Below are positions 1-12,000 of a DNA stretch of 64,000 nt, one piece after another. The stretch lies in assembly GCA_946699065.1 (NCBI GenBank), contig CAMPDV010000246.1:343739-407738 (forward strand), in the 5' to 3' direction. Made by a program: the position numbers and the translations under genes. The stretch comes from Loxodes magnus (taxonomy: Eukaryota > Ciliophora > Karyorelictea > Loxodida > Loxodidae). The stretch's first letter is position 1. Every line of letters starts with the position of its first letter. Below the pieces are notes generated by a model. That model saw only the letters and a list, made by a program, of their open reading frames with translations. It searched no databases and was not told the DNA's origin.

Positions 1-1050
1 TATTAAGAACTATATTAAAATGTGTGTAAAACATTAAAGTATATCAATAAATTTTAAATCAAAACTAACTATTTATGCATTATGTTCCTTAAATCTAATT
101 ACTTGAGAATATTCAAATATTCCGAAAAATTAATTAAAAACCAAATTTTATCAAATTTTTGTTTTCTTTGTTATAATCTACTTAATATGGCCAATTCATC
201 ATATACTTCAAGCATTTACCTTAAATAGTTGTAAAAATGTTTTACCAGTTAATTTTTGTTTCTCTTTTTCTTATTTCTAGTTTTATCAATCTACTTTTAC
301 CTTTTTTTAATTTTTCTTATTCAAATAATTTTTTAATTTTTTCTATTCTTTTAAAATAGCATCCTTTGAGCTTTTGGAGTTACATAAACTCTTTATAATT
401 AATTTATATATAGAAAGCATACTATTAAAGTAAATATTTTACTTTATTCTTCTACAATAAATATGCTTTTTCCAATAACTTACTATATTAAGAAAAATAT
501 TTATATATCTACGTAATTGTAATATCAAGATTATAGTAAGCATTTTTATATCTTATAAACCATTTACCTAAATAGCTATCTTCTAACCCCTAATTAAACT
601 TCTAACATCTAATGGATTTTCTTTATACTACCTTAAAATAATTAATTTCTAAGGCTTGCCATTTAATTAGTAGGGTATTCTTTGATTTATTCTCCTAATA
701 AAGCTATAAAATAATGCTAAAAAGCTGCTTATTTTGAAATATAATTTAAATGTATTGGCTTTATACTTTTACTTACCTAGCTAAACAAGGCTGTAATAAA
801 TTTCTAGTTTAGTATTTAATTAAGTAATTAGTTTATTAAACTAAGTTTTAGTTACTATGATCCAAACTTTATTTAGCTAATATGATTTAAAGGAGTTATT
901 AGAATTAAGGATTATTCATAGAAAACATTAACCAGCAAAAGATCTAAATAGCTTAATAATTATAGAGTAAATAACTGTGATATTTTGCTTATATTGGTAT
1001 AATAAAATAAGTGTAAATAGGTATATTTATAAATAATTTAATAGCTTTAT
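1..1050. other. AT-rich stretch, no gene recognised
   Basis: Very AT-rich sequence with scattered homopolymers. I found no family motif, RNA gene or repeat copy on either strand. It may be intergenic. The flanking + strand stretch at about 1050-1480 is weakly protein-like in two frames (for example an LIDWNPLEIYDE segment), but shows no domain and no convincing start. Confidence 0.4.
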
Positions 1051-1559
1051 AAATCTAAATTGAAAGCAATGCTATCTATTACAGTAGAATATAAATCATA
1101 TGTTTTATTATCAATATCATAGAAGGAAAGAACTATTTAAGACAATAATGCCTATCAACTAGGTTGATAGATTGGAATCCGTTGGAAATTTATGATGAAA
1201 GTTAAATTGCTATTCATAGCTTGGTATAATCAGCTTATAAATTAAAATGATAAAATGTAAGCATTTTATTTAGATAAGTCTATATATAAGTAATTTACTC
1301 ATCTCAGACTTAAAACTTCTTGCACATTTAAGATATGATATCTATATAATAGTAAACTTAGATATGATAAAAACCTAGCAAATTCCTTTTTTAGTTTCAT
1401 AGACTAAATTAGTTTTAGCATCTTAATATAATTCTATACTTGTAAAGTAAAGCAAAGTTGGATATTAACTAACTATGAAATTCAGAAATGAAAATAAAAG
1501 GATTTATCAAATACAGCATAACAATTTGCTTATATATCAGTCAATTTATTAAATAAGTA

Positions 1560-2480
1560 ATATTTTAATTGGAAAGAAATAGACTGAATATAATTAAACT
1601 AGCTAAAGAAGAGAGAATGTAACCAAAATAAAGAAATGAGATAAATAGTGATAACTATGATTATAGTAAAGGACTTTTACTATTATTTACTCCTTTAATT
1701 ATCTATCTTCAATATTAGATGCAACTAAAATCTCTTAAACTTTATGATTCTAAGTATTTATAGAGCTATTAAAGATTCTTAACTCGATAGATACATCTAT
1801 TTCAATGATGCTAGATTATCTATAAGCTATTATCTTATGATTTTAAGGTTAAGACTAAATAAGAAATAATTTAAAATGCCTTGAAATATAATTAGAAAAT
1901 AAGCGAAGCATATCTGTTATTTAAATACTTAAGAACTGAAGTAATTAGCACTAAAATTATTCAAAATTCGAATAATTAAAGTAGAGAAAGGCTAAAAAAT
2001 GGAAATAGTCAATTTAAATTAGTTTTTTCCTTTTTAGAGATAATATTTTCTATAAACAAAGGAGTCTTAAGTGTAAGTTATGCTTAAGTATATCATTTCT
2101 TATATACAACTTGTTTCTAGATTAGGATTATTAAATAAATGCTCTGGATTTAGAAACTTGAAGTATATTAATTTATCTTCTGATGATTATAAAGAATGGG
2201 AAAAAGACCAGAAGCAGAGATTTAAATATAATAAAAAGTTAAGGTAAAAGTAAAGCTTTAGAATACATACAAATAACTAGTTAAGGAAAAAAGATTAAAA
2301 ATATTTTGAGAAGAAAGTACTACAGCGCTCTTCTAATAAACTACTAAATATAAAACTAAAACTTTTCGTTATTTTCATAAATTAAAAAGACAGATACTTC
2401 ACTTATAAACTTTTATAAATATCTTATATTTTAAAATTTTAACTAAAAATTAGATTTGAAGCTACAATTTATTTAATTAT
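1560..2480 (+). CDS. hypothetical protein, frame broken near 2150
   Basis: With TAR read as Gln, the + strand gives protein-like sequence in one frame from about 1560 to 2150 (for example SEAYLLFKYLRTEV). It continues in another frame from about 2150 to 2350 (LSSDDYKEWEKDQKQRF). The change of frame lies near 2150 and no GT-AG mini-intron with the right phase was seen. I recognise no family. It lies upstream of, and parallel to, the P5B ATPase fragment. Ends are approximate and the start codon is not determined. Confidence 0.3.
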
Positions 2481-2678
2481 CTTAGTTATAACTTCTTAAA
2501 GGTATTTTGCTATTAGTTAATATTTTATTAGCTTCTCTTTCTACTTCATCTATTAGCTTTTGTAGATTAATCTCTCTTATATAAATAAAAAGAATCAAAT
2601 AATAGATTTTTCTAACGATTGCGTTTAGGTTTAAATGTCATTTTATTTAATCTCATAATAAGGTTTGATATAAATAAA

Positions 2679-4370
2679 ATGAGAGTGTCAGATGTTTCTA
2701 AGACATCTTCGTAAGAAATCTTGTTATAGAATTCAGTCTCTTTCTAGCAGCATAAGGATTTGGATGTGTAAGAAAGTTAAATACTTGAAATAAGATGCTT
2801 CTCTAGGAGTAAAATTAAACTTTTGCTTTACTTGCTACTTTCGCTCCTTTCAGGTGGAATTGTAAGCTTAATTTGCTACTGGAAACCTTTTTTGTCAGCT
2901 ATGTTAATGCATAAAAAATGTGCTCCTGAGGATGCAGAAGTTTTATCAATAAAGAACTAAGATGGAATTTAAGAAAATGTTAAGGTGAAGACCATTCATC
3001 TAAACTCAGAATGTACAGTTTCAAATAAATAGCTAAAAGGAGTTCTTTAAATATTCAAGTATAGATACCTTAAGTACTATTACGATACTCAAAATAGAAC
3101 TTTTCTTCCTATCTTTTATGAGTACGAACAAAAATTCTAGGAGTATAAGAATAAGTAAACTACGAAGCCTGAATAAATATAAGATGTGAAAAAAATATTT
3201 GGAAAGTGTAAGATGGAAATCAAAGTGCCAAACATTTTTATCCTCCTGTAAAAAGAAATACTCACTCCTTTTTACCTTTTTCAATTTTTTGCTTTCATCC
3301 TGTGGATGTTTGAAGAGTATTTTCTGTATGCATTTTGCCTTCTGTTTGTTTCTTTTGTATGTTGCGCTATAAATTTGTATGAAACCAGAAGAAACCTTAT
3401 TAACTTGAAGGAGATGACTTAAAAGTCTTCAAAAGTACTGATATTTAGAGACAACAATTGGCAATTATTTTCAAGTACTGAATTAGTTCCTGGCGACTTA
3501 GTTAAGATTTAAGACTAAAAAGTTCCATGTGATTTAGTTGTAAAGTAGGGATAAATCATAATTGATGAATCAACTCTTACTGGAGAAAGTTTCCCAGTAG
3601 TCAAAGACAGCATCCCAAATACCGATCAAATTTACAAGCCAGAACAATATCGTTAGCATACACTTTTTGAAGGAACTAGCGTTATTCAGACTAGAGGTGA
3701 AGCAGTTGGAATAGTAATAAGAACAGGATTTTCTACCATTAAAGGAAGATTAATAAGAGGAATAATGTTCCCTAAACCAAATAACTTTACCTTTGCAAAA
3801 GACAGCTTTAAATTTGTACTCGTAATGTTTATGATATCAATAGGTGGTCTTATACTAGCAATTGTACTTTTTTGTGATTAGGGGCTATTAACTGAAGATA
3901 TTGTGATAAGCAGCTTAGATTTAATTGTTATTACGGTTCCTCCGGCACTACCTATGGCTATGACTATTGGGACTTCATTTGCAATTACAAGATTAAAAGG
4001 TTGTCTATATCTTGTATTAGTCCTCCAAGAGTCAATGCAGCAGGGAAAGTAAGTATGTTCGTGTTTGATAAAACAGGAACTTTAACTTAGGATGGAATGG
4101 AAATTGTAGGAATAAGGCATGTGGATCAAAATCACCAACTTAGCCAGAAAATTGAGTAAGTTAGCGCTTTAAACAGCCTACTATAGGAGCTTAACCTACA
4201 AGAATAATAAATGATCAGTCAACCTAACTTGTAACTTAAATTGTTAGAAGGTTTAGCAGCTTGTCATAGTCTTAATATGATAGAAGGATTATTGATAGGA
4301 GTACTTTGGAAATTAAAATGTTTTAAGCTACAGGATGAATAAATAAGTATCTGAAATTTTGAAGTTTTGT
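2679..4370 (+). pseudogene. P5B-type P-type ATPase, N-terminal two thirds, frameshifted and truncated
   Basis: P5B (ATP13A-type) ATPases move cations or polyamines across endosomal or lysosomal membranes. From ATG 2679 a single frame runs 440 codons. It holds the P5B N-terminal LEIR...SGGI hydrophobic segment, an ELVPGDLV A-domain entry, the TLTGES loop (about residue 300) and the P5-specific PPALP membrane motif (about residue 421). A one-base frame change near 4000-4012 precedes the phosphorylation motif DKTGTLT (Asp codon at 4067). A second one, near 4290, precedes LEIKMFQATG-TGA, where P5 ATPases have ATGW. Homology stops about 4370, so most of the N domain, the hinge and the last membrane helices are missing. 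The frameshifts could be sequencing errors, but the 3' loss points to a relic. No mini-intron fits either frameshift. Confidence 0.8.
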
Positions 4371-4729
4371 ATGCAGAACTAAATAGAGAAAATTTTTTAA
4401 AAGAAGATAGAAAATAGATTCGTGATAATCAGTTTAAACATGAAAAAAATTGATTAATTAAGAAAGGGGTTCTCAAATTCAACGAATAACTAAATTATTA
4501 CTAGAGTCAACTGAAACTAGTTAAGAAGGAGACTTAACATTATTAAATTAAATAGGTAGAATATTCATTGAAAGGAACTATTTCGTTAATAGAATATTAA
4601 ATTTTGATAAAAAATTTAAAGAAAAATAGAAAAATAAAAATAAGTTAAATTGAGAAAAATGTTGTCACTCAATTTATTTTATAATTGAAAAAACTTTATC
4701 TTTTATATTATTTATAATTGATAAAAAGG

Positions 4730-5145
4730 GTTAGTTTTTCTTTCAACTGAATTCACTATATCTGGTGAATTTTGGAAAATAATTACAGTTTAACAAGTCC
4801 TAATAATGTATCTACTGCTTACTTATTTCTTTTCTTAATGATTGAAAACTTTTGTCTGTTATCTCTTAAGTTGGATTATTTTGGAATGACGCATTTAACT
4901 TTTAAACTAGTCTTTTAGATATTAATCCACTTAATTTCTTTAAATTTTGCTTTATTATTAATTGCGTATTTTTGCATTAATAATCTTTACTTACACAATT
5001 CTTTTAGAAGGAATCTGCATTCTTATTAAATATTTTAATTTATGGTTCCGGTATTTTTTATATTGTATTTGGTAATTATTTCTCTTAAGATATAAGCAGC
5101 TATTTCATAAAAGTAACTTACAGATGAACATTCCATTTTTTTAAG
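4730..5145 (-). pseudogene. relic of a kinase C-terminal region
   Basis: The minus strand matches, at DNA and protein level, the C-terminal region downstream of the decayed kinase at 21.93-22.34 kb. Shared blocks include the sequence around 5080-5140 and 22280-22340. It is also distantly related to the helical C-terminal domain of the kinase at 14495-16303 (compare EIAAYILREI here with [10 protein letters not shown] there). No kinase catalytic core lies next to it. I read it as the surviving end of a duplicated kinase gene. Confidence 0.5.
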
Positions 5146-5593
5146 ATTTTAACCTTTTTTATCAGCTGAGCTAGAAGAACTCCTAAAGTTAGAAAATTAA
5201 CCTGAATAAATGATAATTATTGGCAAAAAGGAAATTGAAAAAGTCCCTTTAACAAGATAGAATAAAAAGCAAAAATAATAAAGAAGATATGCTAATACTG
5301 TAAGAGTCAAAGACATATATAGAAGAATTGCTACGAGTTCAAAAAAGTCAAAGAACTGTTTTGGAGAAAACAAATTTAATAGCAGATAAGAAAAGAAAGA
5401 ATTAGATATGATGTAGGGAAAATTAAACAGTTTACATACTGAAAAAGAATCTAGAACTGGAAAAATTTTTAGATAAAGCAAGAATAAACTATAATAAGAG
5501 AAGGAGGGCTCGATTGACAAGATACTCAAGTTCTAGAGTTCGTTAAAAACTAGTCCCTCAACTTTTTAAACTTTTATTTAAGCAGTAGTCTGA
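5146..5593 (+). CDS. hypothetical protein C-terminal part, Lys/Gln-rich
   Basis: The + frame reads as a charged, Gln/Lys-rich protein (for example LSAELEELLKLEN, then VRVKDIYRRIATSS), with many TAR codons as Gln. It ends at TGA 5591-5593. No domain is recognised, the start is undefined, and the 5' boundary with the kinase relic is uncertain. On the opposite strand a 110-codon standard-code frame overlaps it, but that translation is hydrophobic and low-complexity. Confidence 0.3.
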
Positions 5594-5819
5594 CAGACAC
5601 TGGAAACATTTTTATTCAATTCAATCAAACATACATAGAAGACTATAGAATATTATGTAATCATTAAAATAAAATATTCCTTAATTAGTTAATGCAAAAA
5701 ATAATTATTAATGAGATTGCTGAAATTAGACAAAATTAGTACTTTAGAAGGCTAGAAATTTAAATTGATGTTATAAATTTAACTTTTAAACTAAAAGATT
5801 TATCATTTTAAATCAAAAT

Positions 5820-5902
5820 GCATGCGGTGAGATTTGAACTCACGCGGGATTTCTCCCACTAGAACTTGAGTCTAGCGCCTTGGACCGCTCGGCCACACAT
5901 GC
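5820..5902 (-). tRNA. tRNA-Leu (CAA)
   Basis: An 83-nt class II tRNA. The minus strand begins GCATGTG, which pairs with CGCATGC at the 3' end. The anticodon loop CTCAAGT gives anticodon CAA (reads UUG, Leu). A long variable arm (TGGGAGAAATCCCG) and a T arm with TTCAAAT are present. A second copy lies at 26219-26301 with one substitution (D-arm side) and conserved flanks. Confidence 0.95.
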
Positions 5903-6159
5903 TTATTTACTCTTATTAATATCTTATTTATTTAGTAATTCATACAACCTTTAGCATACATAGTTTAATTACAACCAAGTTATATAGTTAATTCTTTAAT
6001 TTTATTCAAATGAATAGTTAGACAATTTATTTTTATATTCCATTATATTTAAAGCAGATTCATTATATAATAATTATTCTAAAACTTAATTTGTTTAAGA
6101 TATATGCATAACCTAAGAAAATATTGGAATTTAAGTTTAATTTTAATGAGAATTAATTG

Positions 6160-6655
6160 AAAAGTTAATAAGCATCAAATTTTCCTTCATTCTTCTTTCT
6201 GGTATTTAACTTTACTTTATTTTTTCTTAAGTTTGGACTTTATTTTCTATTTTATTATTTTTATTTTATTGTCAATACATTCTCTTAAGTCTGTCTATTG
6301 GTGATCGTTTCTTTATTTACTATATTTTTACTGAAAGACTAACTTTAATCTTCACAATCCTAAAAAATTATTACGGATTTAATAATGGTTTTGTAATTAC
6401 TTCCGCGAAACTCTAAAGATATAATTTTCTAACTTCTCTTTCTATTTTTCAATTTCTTTTTATATTTAAGATAAAGAGAAATCCTTTAATTCAGGTAAAT
6501 CTTTTATTTACTTTCTATTTACCTAAAAATAAGTACACAAAGTAAGTTCCATTATTTTCGTTAGAAGATCTTTACTTGACAATTTATTTGTATTCCTCTT
6601 TTTTATCCCAATACTTATAAACTCAATCTAGTTTTCACAGTAATCTAGTCTATAT
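6160..6655 (-). pseudogene. relic of the C-terminal part of the 28-kb kinase
   Basis: This stretch aligns along its length with the 3' end of the intact kinase gene at 28039-29625. The shared core is around 6225-6430 versus 28085-28285. The minus-strand reading is broken by frameshifts and no catalytic core remains. As in the intact locus, a tRNA-Leu(CAA) on the same strand lies downstream of the kinase 3' end, so tRNA and kinase end were duplicated together. Confidence 0.6.
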
Positions 6656-6662
6656 ATAAAAG

Positions 6663-7466
6663 ATGAAAAATTTCTTGGAAAAAAGTTCTCTTTTTAAAAA
6701 GTTTCATCTCAGCCAAACTACAATCAATAAATAATAATTTAAGAAATCAAATTATGCAATAAGAAAATTTTAAACTTTTAAGACAAGTAGAGAGCTCGAA
6801 AGAAAAATTGAATATATGATGATTAATGCAAATGGGCAAGAGACTGAAAAAGTAACTGTAAATATCAGAATCGATTAATTAGAAAAAAATTCAACCAATT
6901 TGCAGAGCTGACGGAAGTATATTCCTCTAAAAGATATCGATGAATGATTCGATGGATGTGGAACAACAACCGAAGATAAATTATATCGAAAAAAATAAGA
7001 TGCTGATATTGCAAGAGGTCAGGACATAAAGCACGAAATTTTTGAAATTTAGACTAAAGAAAAGAGAATCATAGAACATTAATGGGAAAATAGATCAGAA
7101 CTTTATTGCAATTAAGAAGGCAAATTTTATAGGAAAAATACTATAATTATAAAAAAGTTCCATGTATCTAATATGCAGTTAATTAATTCAATGAGAAATG
7201 AATGGGAAGTAACCTATTGGAAACAATTAGAAAGAAAAAACTAAAAATAATCAGGACTTATGACAGATATGATCTAAGCAAATTTTAAGTTAAGGCTTTT
7301 ATTCATTAATAAACTTTTAATTCGCGATAAATCAAATATAGGTGAAATCACGTACAGTAAATACTGCATTACTAGTAATCTCATACTAGATGAAAACAAG
7401 GAGAGGGGTAGACAAGCTCCAAAGAGACAAGCCTAATTTGTCAGAGGATTCTCGCTGACAATATGA
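6663..7466 (+). CDS. hypothetical protein, 3' end supplied by a family A repeat
   Basis: ATG 6663 opens a frame that stays protein-like to about 7325, with no frameshift. Two in-frame TGA codons (about 6909 and 6945) read naturally as Trp (LQS-W-RKY and DE-W-FDG). The predicted protein is about 267 residues, charged and rich in Lys/Gln, with no recognised domain, signal peptide or membrane segment. From about 7325 the frame enters a family A repeat and the next in-frame TGA, 7464-7466, lies inside that repeat. The native C-terminus has probably been replaced by about 45 repeat-derived codons. The exact stop is uncertain because TGA is ambiguous. Confidence 0.5.
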
Positions 7467-7735
7467 AAGTTGGACTGACGCACCTGGCAATTATTTAATT
7501 ACTAATTCTTATTTGGAAATTATTCAAGAAGACTGGAACATTTCATTCAAGTCTCAAGAAAAATTTTTAATAAGCAGATTCAACATTTAAAGAAACTAAC
7601 GTTACTCATTGGAGGAATAAAATAACAAAAAGAAATATGAGAACACTTTTTTTAATACTAAATATTAATTTGAAAGAGCTGCGTACTAACAAGGCGCCGC
7701 GCTCTATAATAATATTTATTTATATTCCATTATTT
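7325..7735 (+). mobile_element. family A SINE-like element, copy 1
   Basis: About 400 bp, alignable with the copy at 13430-13855. A TACTGCATTA / CTAGTAATCTCATACTAG region is followed by conserved blocks such as GATTCTCGCTGACAATATGAAAG. It ends in the shared stem-loop (GAGCTGCGTA...GCGCTC, 7676-7704) and then ATAAT plus a TTTATT-rich tail. It carries no coding capacity of its own. SINE assignment is inferred from size, repeated copies and a common 3' end; no RNA polymerase III promoter was securely identified. Confidence 0.6.
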
Positions 7736-7739
7736 ATTA

Positions 7740-8688
7740 TAAATTTTTATTCTAATTCTTTATCTCTATTATGCCTTCCCTTAATTGGTTTCTTTTTGTT
7801 TTTCTTTAATTTTTTTGTTAGTTCTTAATTTAGTTATTTTCCTCATTCTAAATTTTTTCTACTATTCTCCTTTTATCATTTTTATATTTTCAATCTTCTT
7901 TTTTATTATCTTTTTTAAAACTTTTATTCATCCTCAAATTCTTTATTATGTAAAATGTTTAAAAAAGGAAAAACTTTCGCAGTTTTTCATTTTAAATTTA
8001 TTTTCAACTTGTGATTTATCAAAATATTTTTTAATCTTAAATCTTTCTTAACTCTAAAAATTATAATTCATTAAGATAATTTTATAGTAAATTTTCTGTT
8101 TAATTATGACATTCATTGAGATCATTAAAATTTTGATTTAAATAATAACTATTTTATTAACTTTTATTTTGCTATCATAAAGAAAAAATAATTTACCGAT
8201 ATTTTTGCACCAAAAAGGATTTAACTCCTTTTTTTCTCAACTCTTTTATACTGAGAAATATAATTATTTTCTAGATTATTATAATTCTTAAATTTTATCT
8301 TGTATTATGATATTTTATACTTTAATATTTTGTTCTTTAAATTTTCCAATTACTCTTTATTTTTAGCCTTTTTTAGCTTTTATCTTTTTAATTTTAGTTT
8401 TTTATTTTTAAATATTTTCTTGCTTAGTCTTAAAATATTATACTTTACAGTTTTAAATTTTTTTATTTATTTTTAAACAAATTTTTTCGTTTTTAATTTA
8501 AAATATTTTAATTTTTTAAAAGAGATTTTTACATTTATTTAAAGTTTGATATTTTTATAAGAGAATAAAAATTGTTTAAGCATCTTTTTAATTTTTGTCT
8601 TTTATATACTTTAAATTAATTCAAAAGTTTTTATTTTGCTTATTTTATTAGCAGTTTAAAACATTAGAAAAGTAATAAGTTATCGAAT
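7740..8688. other. T-rich intergenic stretch
   Basis: Strongly T-rich on the + strand, hence Lys/Asn-like when read on the minus strand. The minus frame of the 8689-9690 gene continues formally open into it, but it becomes low in complexity and collects TGA codons. Most likely it is 3' flank of that gene. No RNA or repeat was seen. Confidence 0.4.
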
Positions 8689-9690
8689 TCAAGAATGTTG
8701 TAATCTTTAACTCCTTTTTTATTTATAGTCTATTACTAGGAAGCCTTTTTCTGATTTTCATCCTTCAATCAGTCAGATCCATAGTGAGATGCAAGCATTT
8801 ACTTAGCCAACATTAATTAATGTAATATAATCTTGATATTATTCTTTCATTTTTTCGACCTTTTCTCCACCCATTTACAGAATATCTTACAATTCTATAA
8901 TACTTGATTGACTGAACACAGGAATAACTTTCTTTCTATGTGTTTTCAGTGATTTAAAATCTTTTTATTTTTCTTTTTATTCCATCAATTTCTCCAAATT
9001 TATTATTTTGTTTTCCTCTGCTTATTTTATATTCATTTTTATTACAATTTTTTATTCTTTCTCTTTAAATAATTAAAAAGCTGGTGGAGGCTGAAGTTGA
9101 TCGTCAAATCAACTTTCTAACTTTTTTGATAACGTCAAGCTCCTTCCTGTGGCTAATAAGATTTTTGTTAAACTCAATCCTACAAGTTTACAAAATCTTT
9201 TTAGTTATCCACTCTTACTAGCTGCCTAAAGCCTGCCAGCCACATAGTTATGGAACTCCCTGGCTTAAGCTTATTTGATTAAGCAACAAATATTCACGTC
9301 ATGTATATAAGAGAGTACCTTGTTTCATTTGGCTGGTAAGAAGTTTCCAGTCACTTGAAAGAGAAGCCTATAAAATCGATCTATCTTTTTATTGGAAATT
9401 TTTTTGTGACTATTTGTTTGCTTTAATATTGAGCAGTTTCGTCTTTTACTAATTGATTTGTTTCTATCCTTTATTTTATTCCTCCATTTAGCTTGAATAT
9501 TAATTTCTAAACTCATTAGATATTCTTCGAGATTTTAGCAGATATCCTAGGATTTTTAATTTTCTTCTTAAAGTAACTTAAAAAAGCTTTAAATCTTCAA
9601 CGTTAATCTGTTCTTAATTAATATAATTCTTATACTTTAGCTTACATGAAAGGCCTTTCTATCTTTAAAGGAATAAATAATTTTTGCCAT
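8689..9690 (-). CDS. hypothetical protein, 333 aa
   Basis: The minus strand reads without frameshift from ATG 9690 to TGA 8691-8689. The predicted protein is basic in its N-terminal third, with several Lys/Arg-rich stretches. It has a central segment around KLVGLSLTKILLATGR and a Trp-rich C-terminal part. Several internal TGA codons must be Trp (for example LPAK-W-NKV, KLES-W-FDD, SLWI-W-LIEG-W-KSE). The terminal TGA is the last one before the sequence turns into low-complexity T-rich DNA, so the stop is a judgement. No family is recognised. Upstream, the same frame is open to the family C element at 9.96 kb but without another ATG. Confidence 0.5.
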
Positions 9691-9957
9691 TTTATCTTTC
9701 TCTTACTTACCAACTTCTTCTTCATTAAATCAAAAATCCGCTTTCTTTTTTAAATATAAGATCAAAAGCTTATTTAATTTTTACTTGCAAACCTTTTATT
9801 ACAAAATATTTAAAATAGCCTTTATTATTTTATATTCTGCTATATTACCTTTTACATATCAAATTTATTTTAAATTGAAAACATAATTTAAAGTGCTACT
9901 GTTGTTTGCTCGATAATATAAGTTTAAAAAATGCTTTTATTATATATTATAATTTTT

Positions 9958-10310
9958 AAAACCACCATAGTTCTTCGAAGGTGATCAACAAGGGACATCT
10001 TCATCAGAGGTTAGGGAATTTAAGTACCCATAATTGACACATGTCGTCCTCTGCTTTGGTGATGTAATGAGACACAATCCTGCCATGTCCTTGGACCTCC
10101 AACAAGTAGAAAAGATACGAGTATTCTTTAATTATATCAGTATTGAACATTTTTATCAGTACTGAATAATTATACCAGTATTGAACAAGGTTTATCAGTA
10201 TCTGATAATTTTATCAGTAGCAAACATTCTTGTCAGTATGAAACATTTTTTAAAGAGCTGCGTACCAACGAGAGTGCTACGCGCTCTATAATCAAATTTA
10301 TTTATTTATA
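9958..10310 (+). mobile_element. family C SINE-like element, copy 1
   Basis: Begins with CACCATAGTTCTTCGAAGGTGA and runs to the shared 3' stem-loop (10255-10287: GAGCTGCGTA...TACGCGCTC), then ATAATCAAATTTATTTATTTA. The part at about 10135-10245 is an imperfect tandem repeat of a roughly 24-nt TATCAGTA-TGAA unit. A second copy lies inverted at 21376-21890 and a 5' fragment at 31534-31585. No coding capacity. A family B element follows directly. Confidence 0.65.
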
Positions 10311-10322
10311 TTATTGTATATT

Positions 10323-10665
10323 TTAAATAGGGAAAGAGCGATCCTCCAACTGAGACAAACTTAACTCAAGTATCAGGAAGTATTTCAGGAGTGACGAACC
10401 GAGCAAGAATCTTGGCAGGAGTCAAGCAGAAAAGAACTGAGGCGTTGAGTAACGGTTGATGAAAGATGCCAGATGATTAGATATCTTGGAGCATCAGTCC
10501 ACCATGCAACAATATAAGACTGAATTTCCAAAGGAGTGAAACATTGGAGGAAACTTCCAATGAGAAATTTTTACTTACTTTAAATAAAACTTAATTTAAA
10601 GAGCTGCGCTCCATAGAGAATGCTACTCGCTCTATAATCCAATTTAATTATTCACTTTCTCATTT
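10323..10665 (+). mobile_element. family B SINE-like element, copy 1
   Basis: Starts TTTTAAATAGGGAAAGAGCG and shares internal blocks (GATGAAAGATGCCAGAT; AATCTT-G-AGGAG) with three other copies in the window. It ends at the common stem-loop (10601-10634) and an AATTTAATTA tail. About 340 bp, non-coding. It is placed immediately after the tail of a family C element. Confidence 0.65.
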
Positions 10666-10679
10666 CTCCTACTTATATT

Positions 10680-11579
10680 TCGCCAGTTCTAGTCCGAAAA
10701 ATTAAATTATTTATAGTTTAATTTGCTTTAAATAAGAAAACACTAGATTTAATAAATCCTCCCTATATAATAAAGATTAGATAAAAGGTAACTTAATAAA
10801 TCAGTTTAAGATTCAAGCATGGAAGTAAATAAACCCCTTCAGTAAGTAATAAAGGAGTTATTAATGGATCTCTAAATATAAAAAAAGGGATTTTTATTTG
10901 ACTCTCAAAAAACTAATTTAGAAACTTAAAGAGTAAAGAAGCGAAAAAAATGGAGAAAAACTATAGAAAAAAGAGGAGTTAAGTTCTTTATCTGAAGGTA
11001 AAATTATGGTCAGATCTGTAAAATAAGACAACCTAAAAACGAAGCTTATAAAAAACTTTTAACTTTATTAGAATTAACGTAAAAAATAATCTTAAAATAA
11101 GCAGAATAACTAACAAAAAGAGAATAAATACGGAAACTAATGAATAATTTAGAGGATCAGAACAATAAATTAATGATATTTAGAAGAAAATTTATCCAAA
11201 TCAATTCAATAATAAGGAAAATTTTGAAAGTAGTCGCAATAAAATTTAAAATAACATGAAAATGCAAACAGAAAAAACTGGTACACTTAAAGGTAGAATG
11301 AAATCCAGAAAAAGAATAGATTGATATGTACTTTATTTAAAGATTAGAAAAATAGAAGGTAAATTATCTAAAAAATAAAATAAAAAAATTTACTGACGTC
11401 GCAAATCAAAATACCATTTATTGACAATTTCGTATAATGAAGGAAAATATACGAAAAAAGAGAACATGGAGATAATTTAATAAACTAAAGATAAGGCAAA
11501 CTGGGATTTGAAGATAAAAACTCTAATAGATGCTTTCCTCTTGCAGAATAAACATATTAATATATTTCTCTGCTTGTGA
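10680..11579 (+). CDS. hypothetical basic protein, one frame change near 11130
   Basis: Protein-like sequence starts just after a family B element and continues in one frame to about 11130 (for example KKEELSSLSEGK, then VRSVKQDNLKTK). It continues in a second frame to TGA 11577-11579 (for example LKGRMKSRKRIDWYV, where the W is TGA). The junction is one base out in an A-rich run and no GT-AG mini-intron fits. The predicted product is about 300 residues, Lys/Gln-rich and mostly helical in character, with no recognised domain. The 5' end may have been removed by the retroelement. A frameshift from sequencing error is as likely as decay. Confidence 0.4.
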
Positions 11580-12000
11580 GTGCAATTAGGTTTTTATTTC
11601 TTCTCAATATCCATAAAGTCTCATTTTTGTAGTTTTTTCTAGATTATTAATTGTTAATGTAAGGTAAATTAATAGAGTCTATTTTTATTTGAAAGTTTAC
11701 CTCATAAATTTCCAGTCTGCTGCTAGATTACATTTTTAGTTAATTGTTTTCTTTTTGTAATTTCAACGTGTTTCATACCAAAATCATAATTTTTTGTTTA
11801 ACTTCGAGGCTTAAGATTTAGGGTTTTATTCTCTGGGAATAATTATTATTTCTCCTTTTCGTAAATTAGGTTAATTTTGTTTTAGAAGAGCCATAAGCCA
11901 TTTTTTATAGTTTAAAATCCATTATATAAAAAAATATAGGATTTCGGAAATAAATTCTTAGCGGCTTCAAAGAAGTAGGGGCCAAGAACCTAACAACAGT
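11580..12000. other. intergenic spacer
   Basis: AT-rich sequence between two + strand genes. It would hold the 3' end of the upstream gene and the promoter of the 12001 gene. No motif, repeat copy or RNA gene was recognised. Confidence 0.4.

Noticed and set aside
3999..4020. Mini-intron explaining the P5B ATPase frame change
   Set aside because: The GT...AG stretches available (21 or 18 nt) do not restore the phase needed for the DKTGT segment and would remove conserved residues.
5197..5529. 110-residue hydrophobic minus-strand frame
   Set aside because: Opposite a Lys/Gln-rich + reading with better protein character; Phe/Leu/Tyr-rich content follows from T-rich composition.
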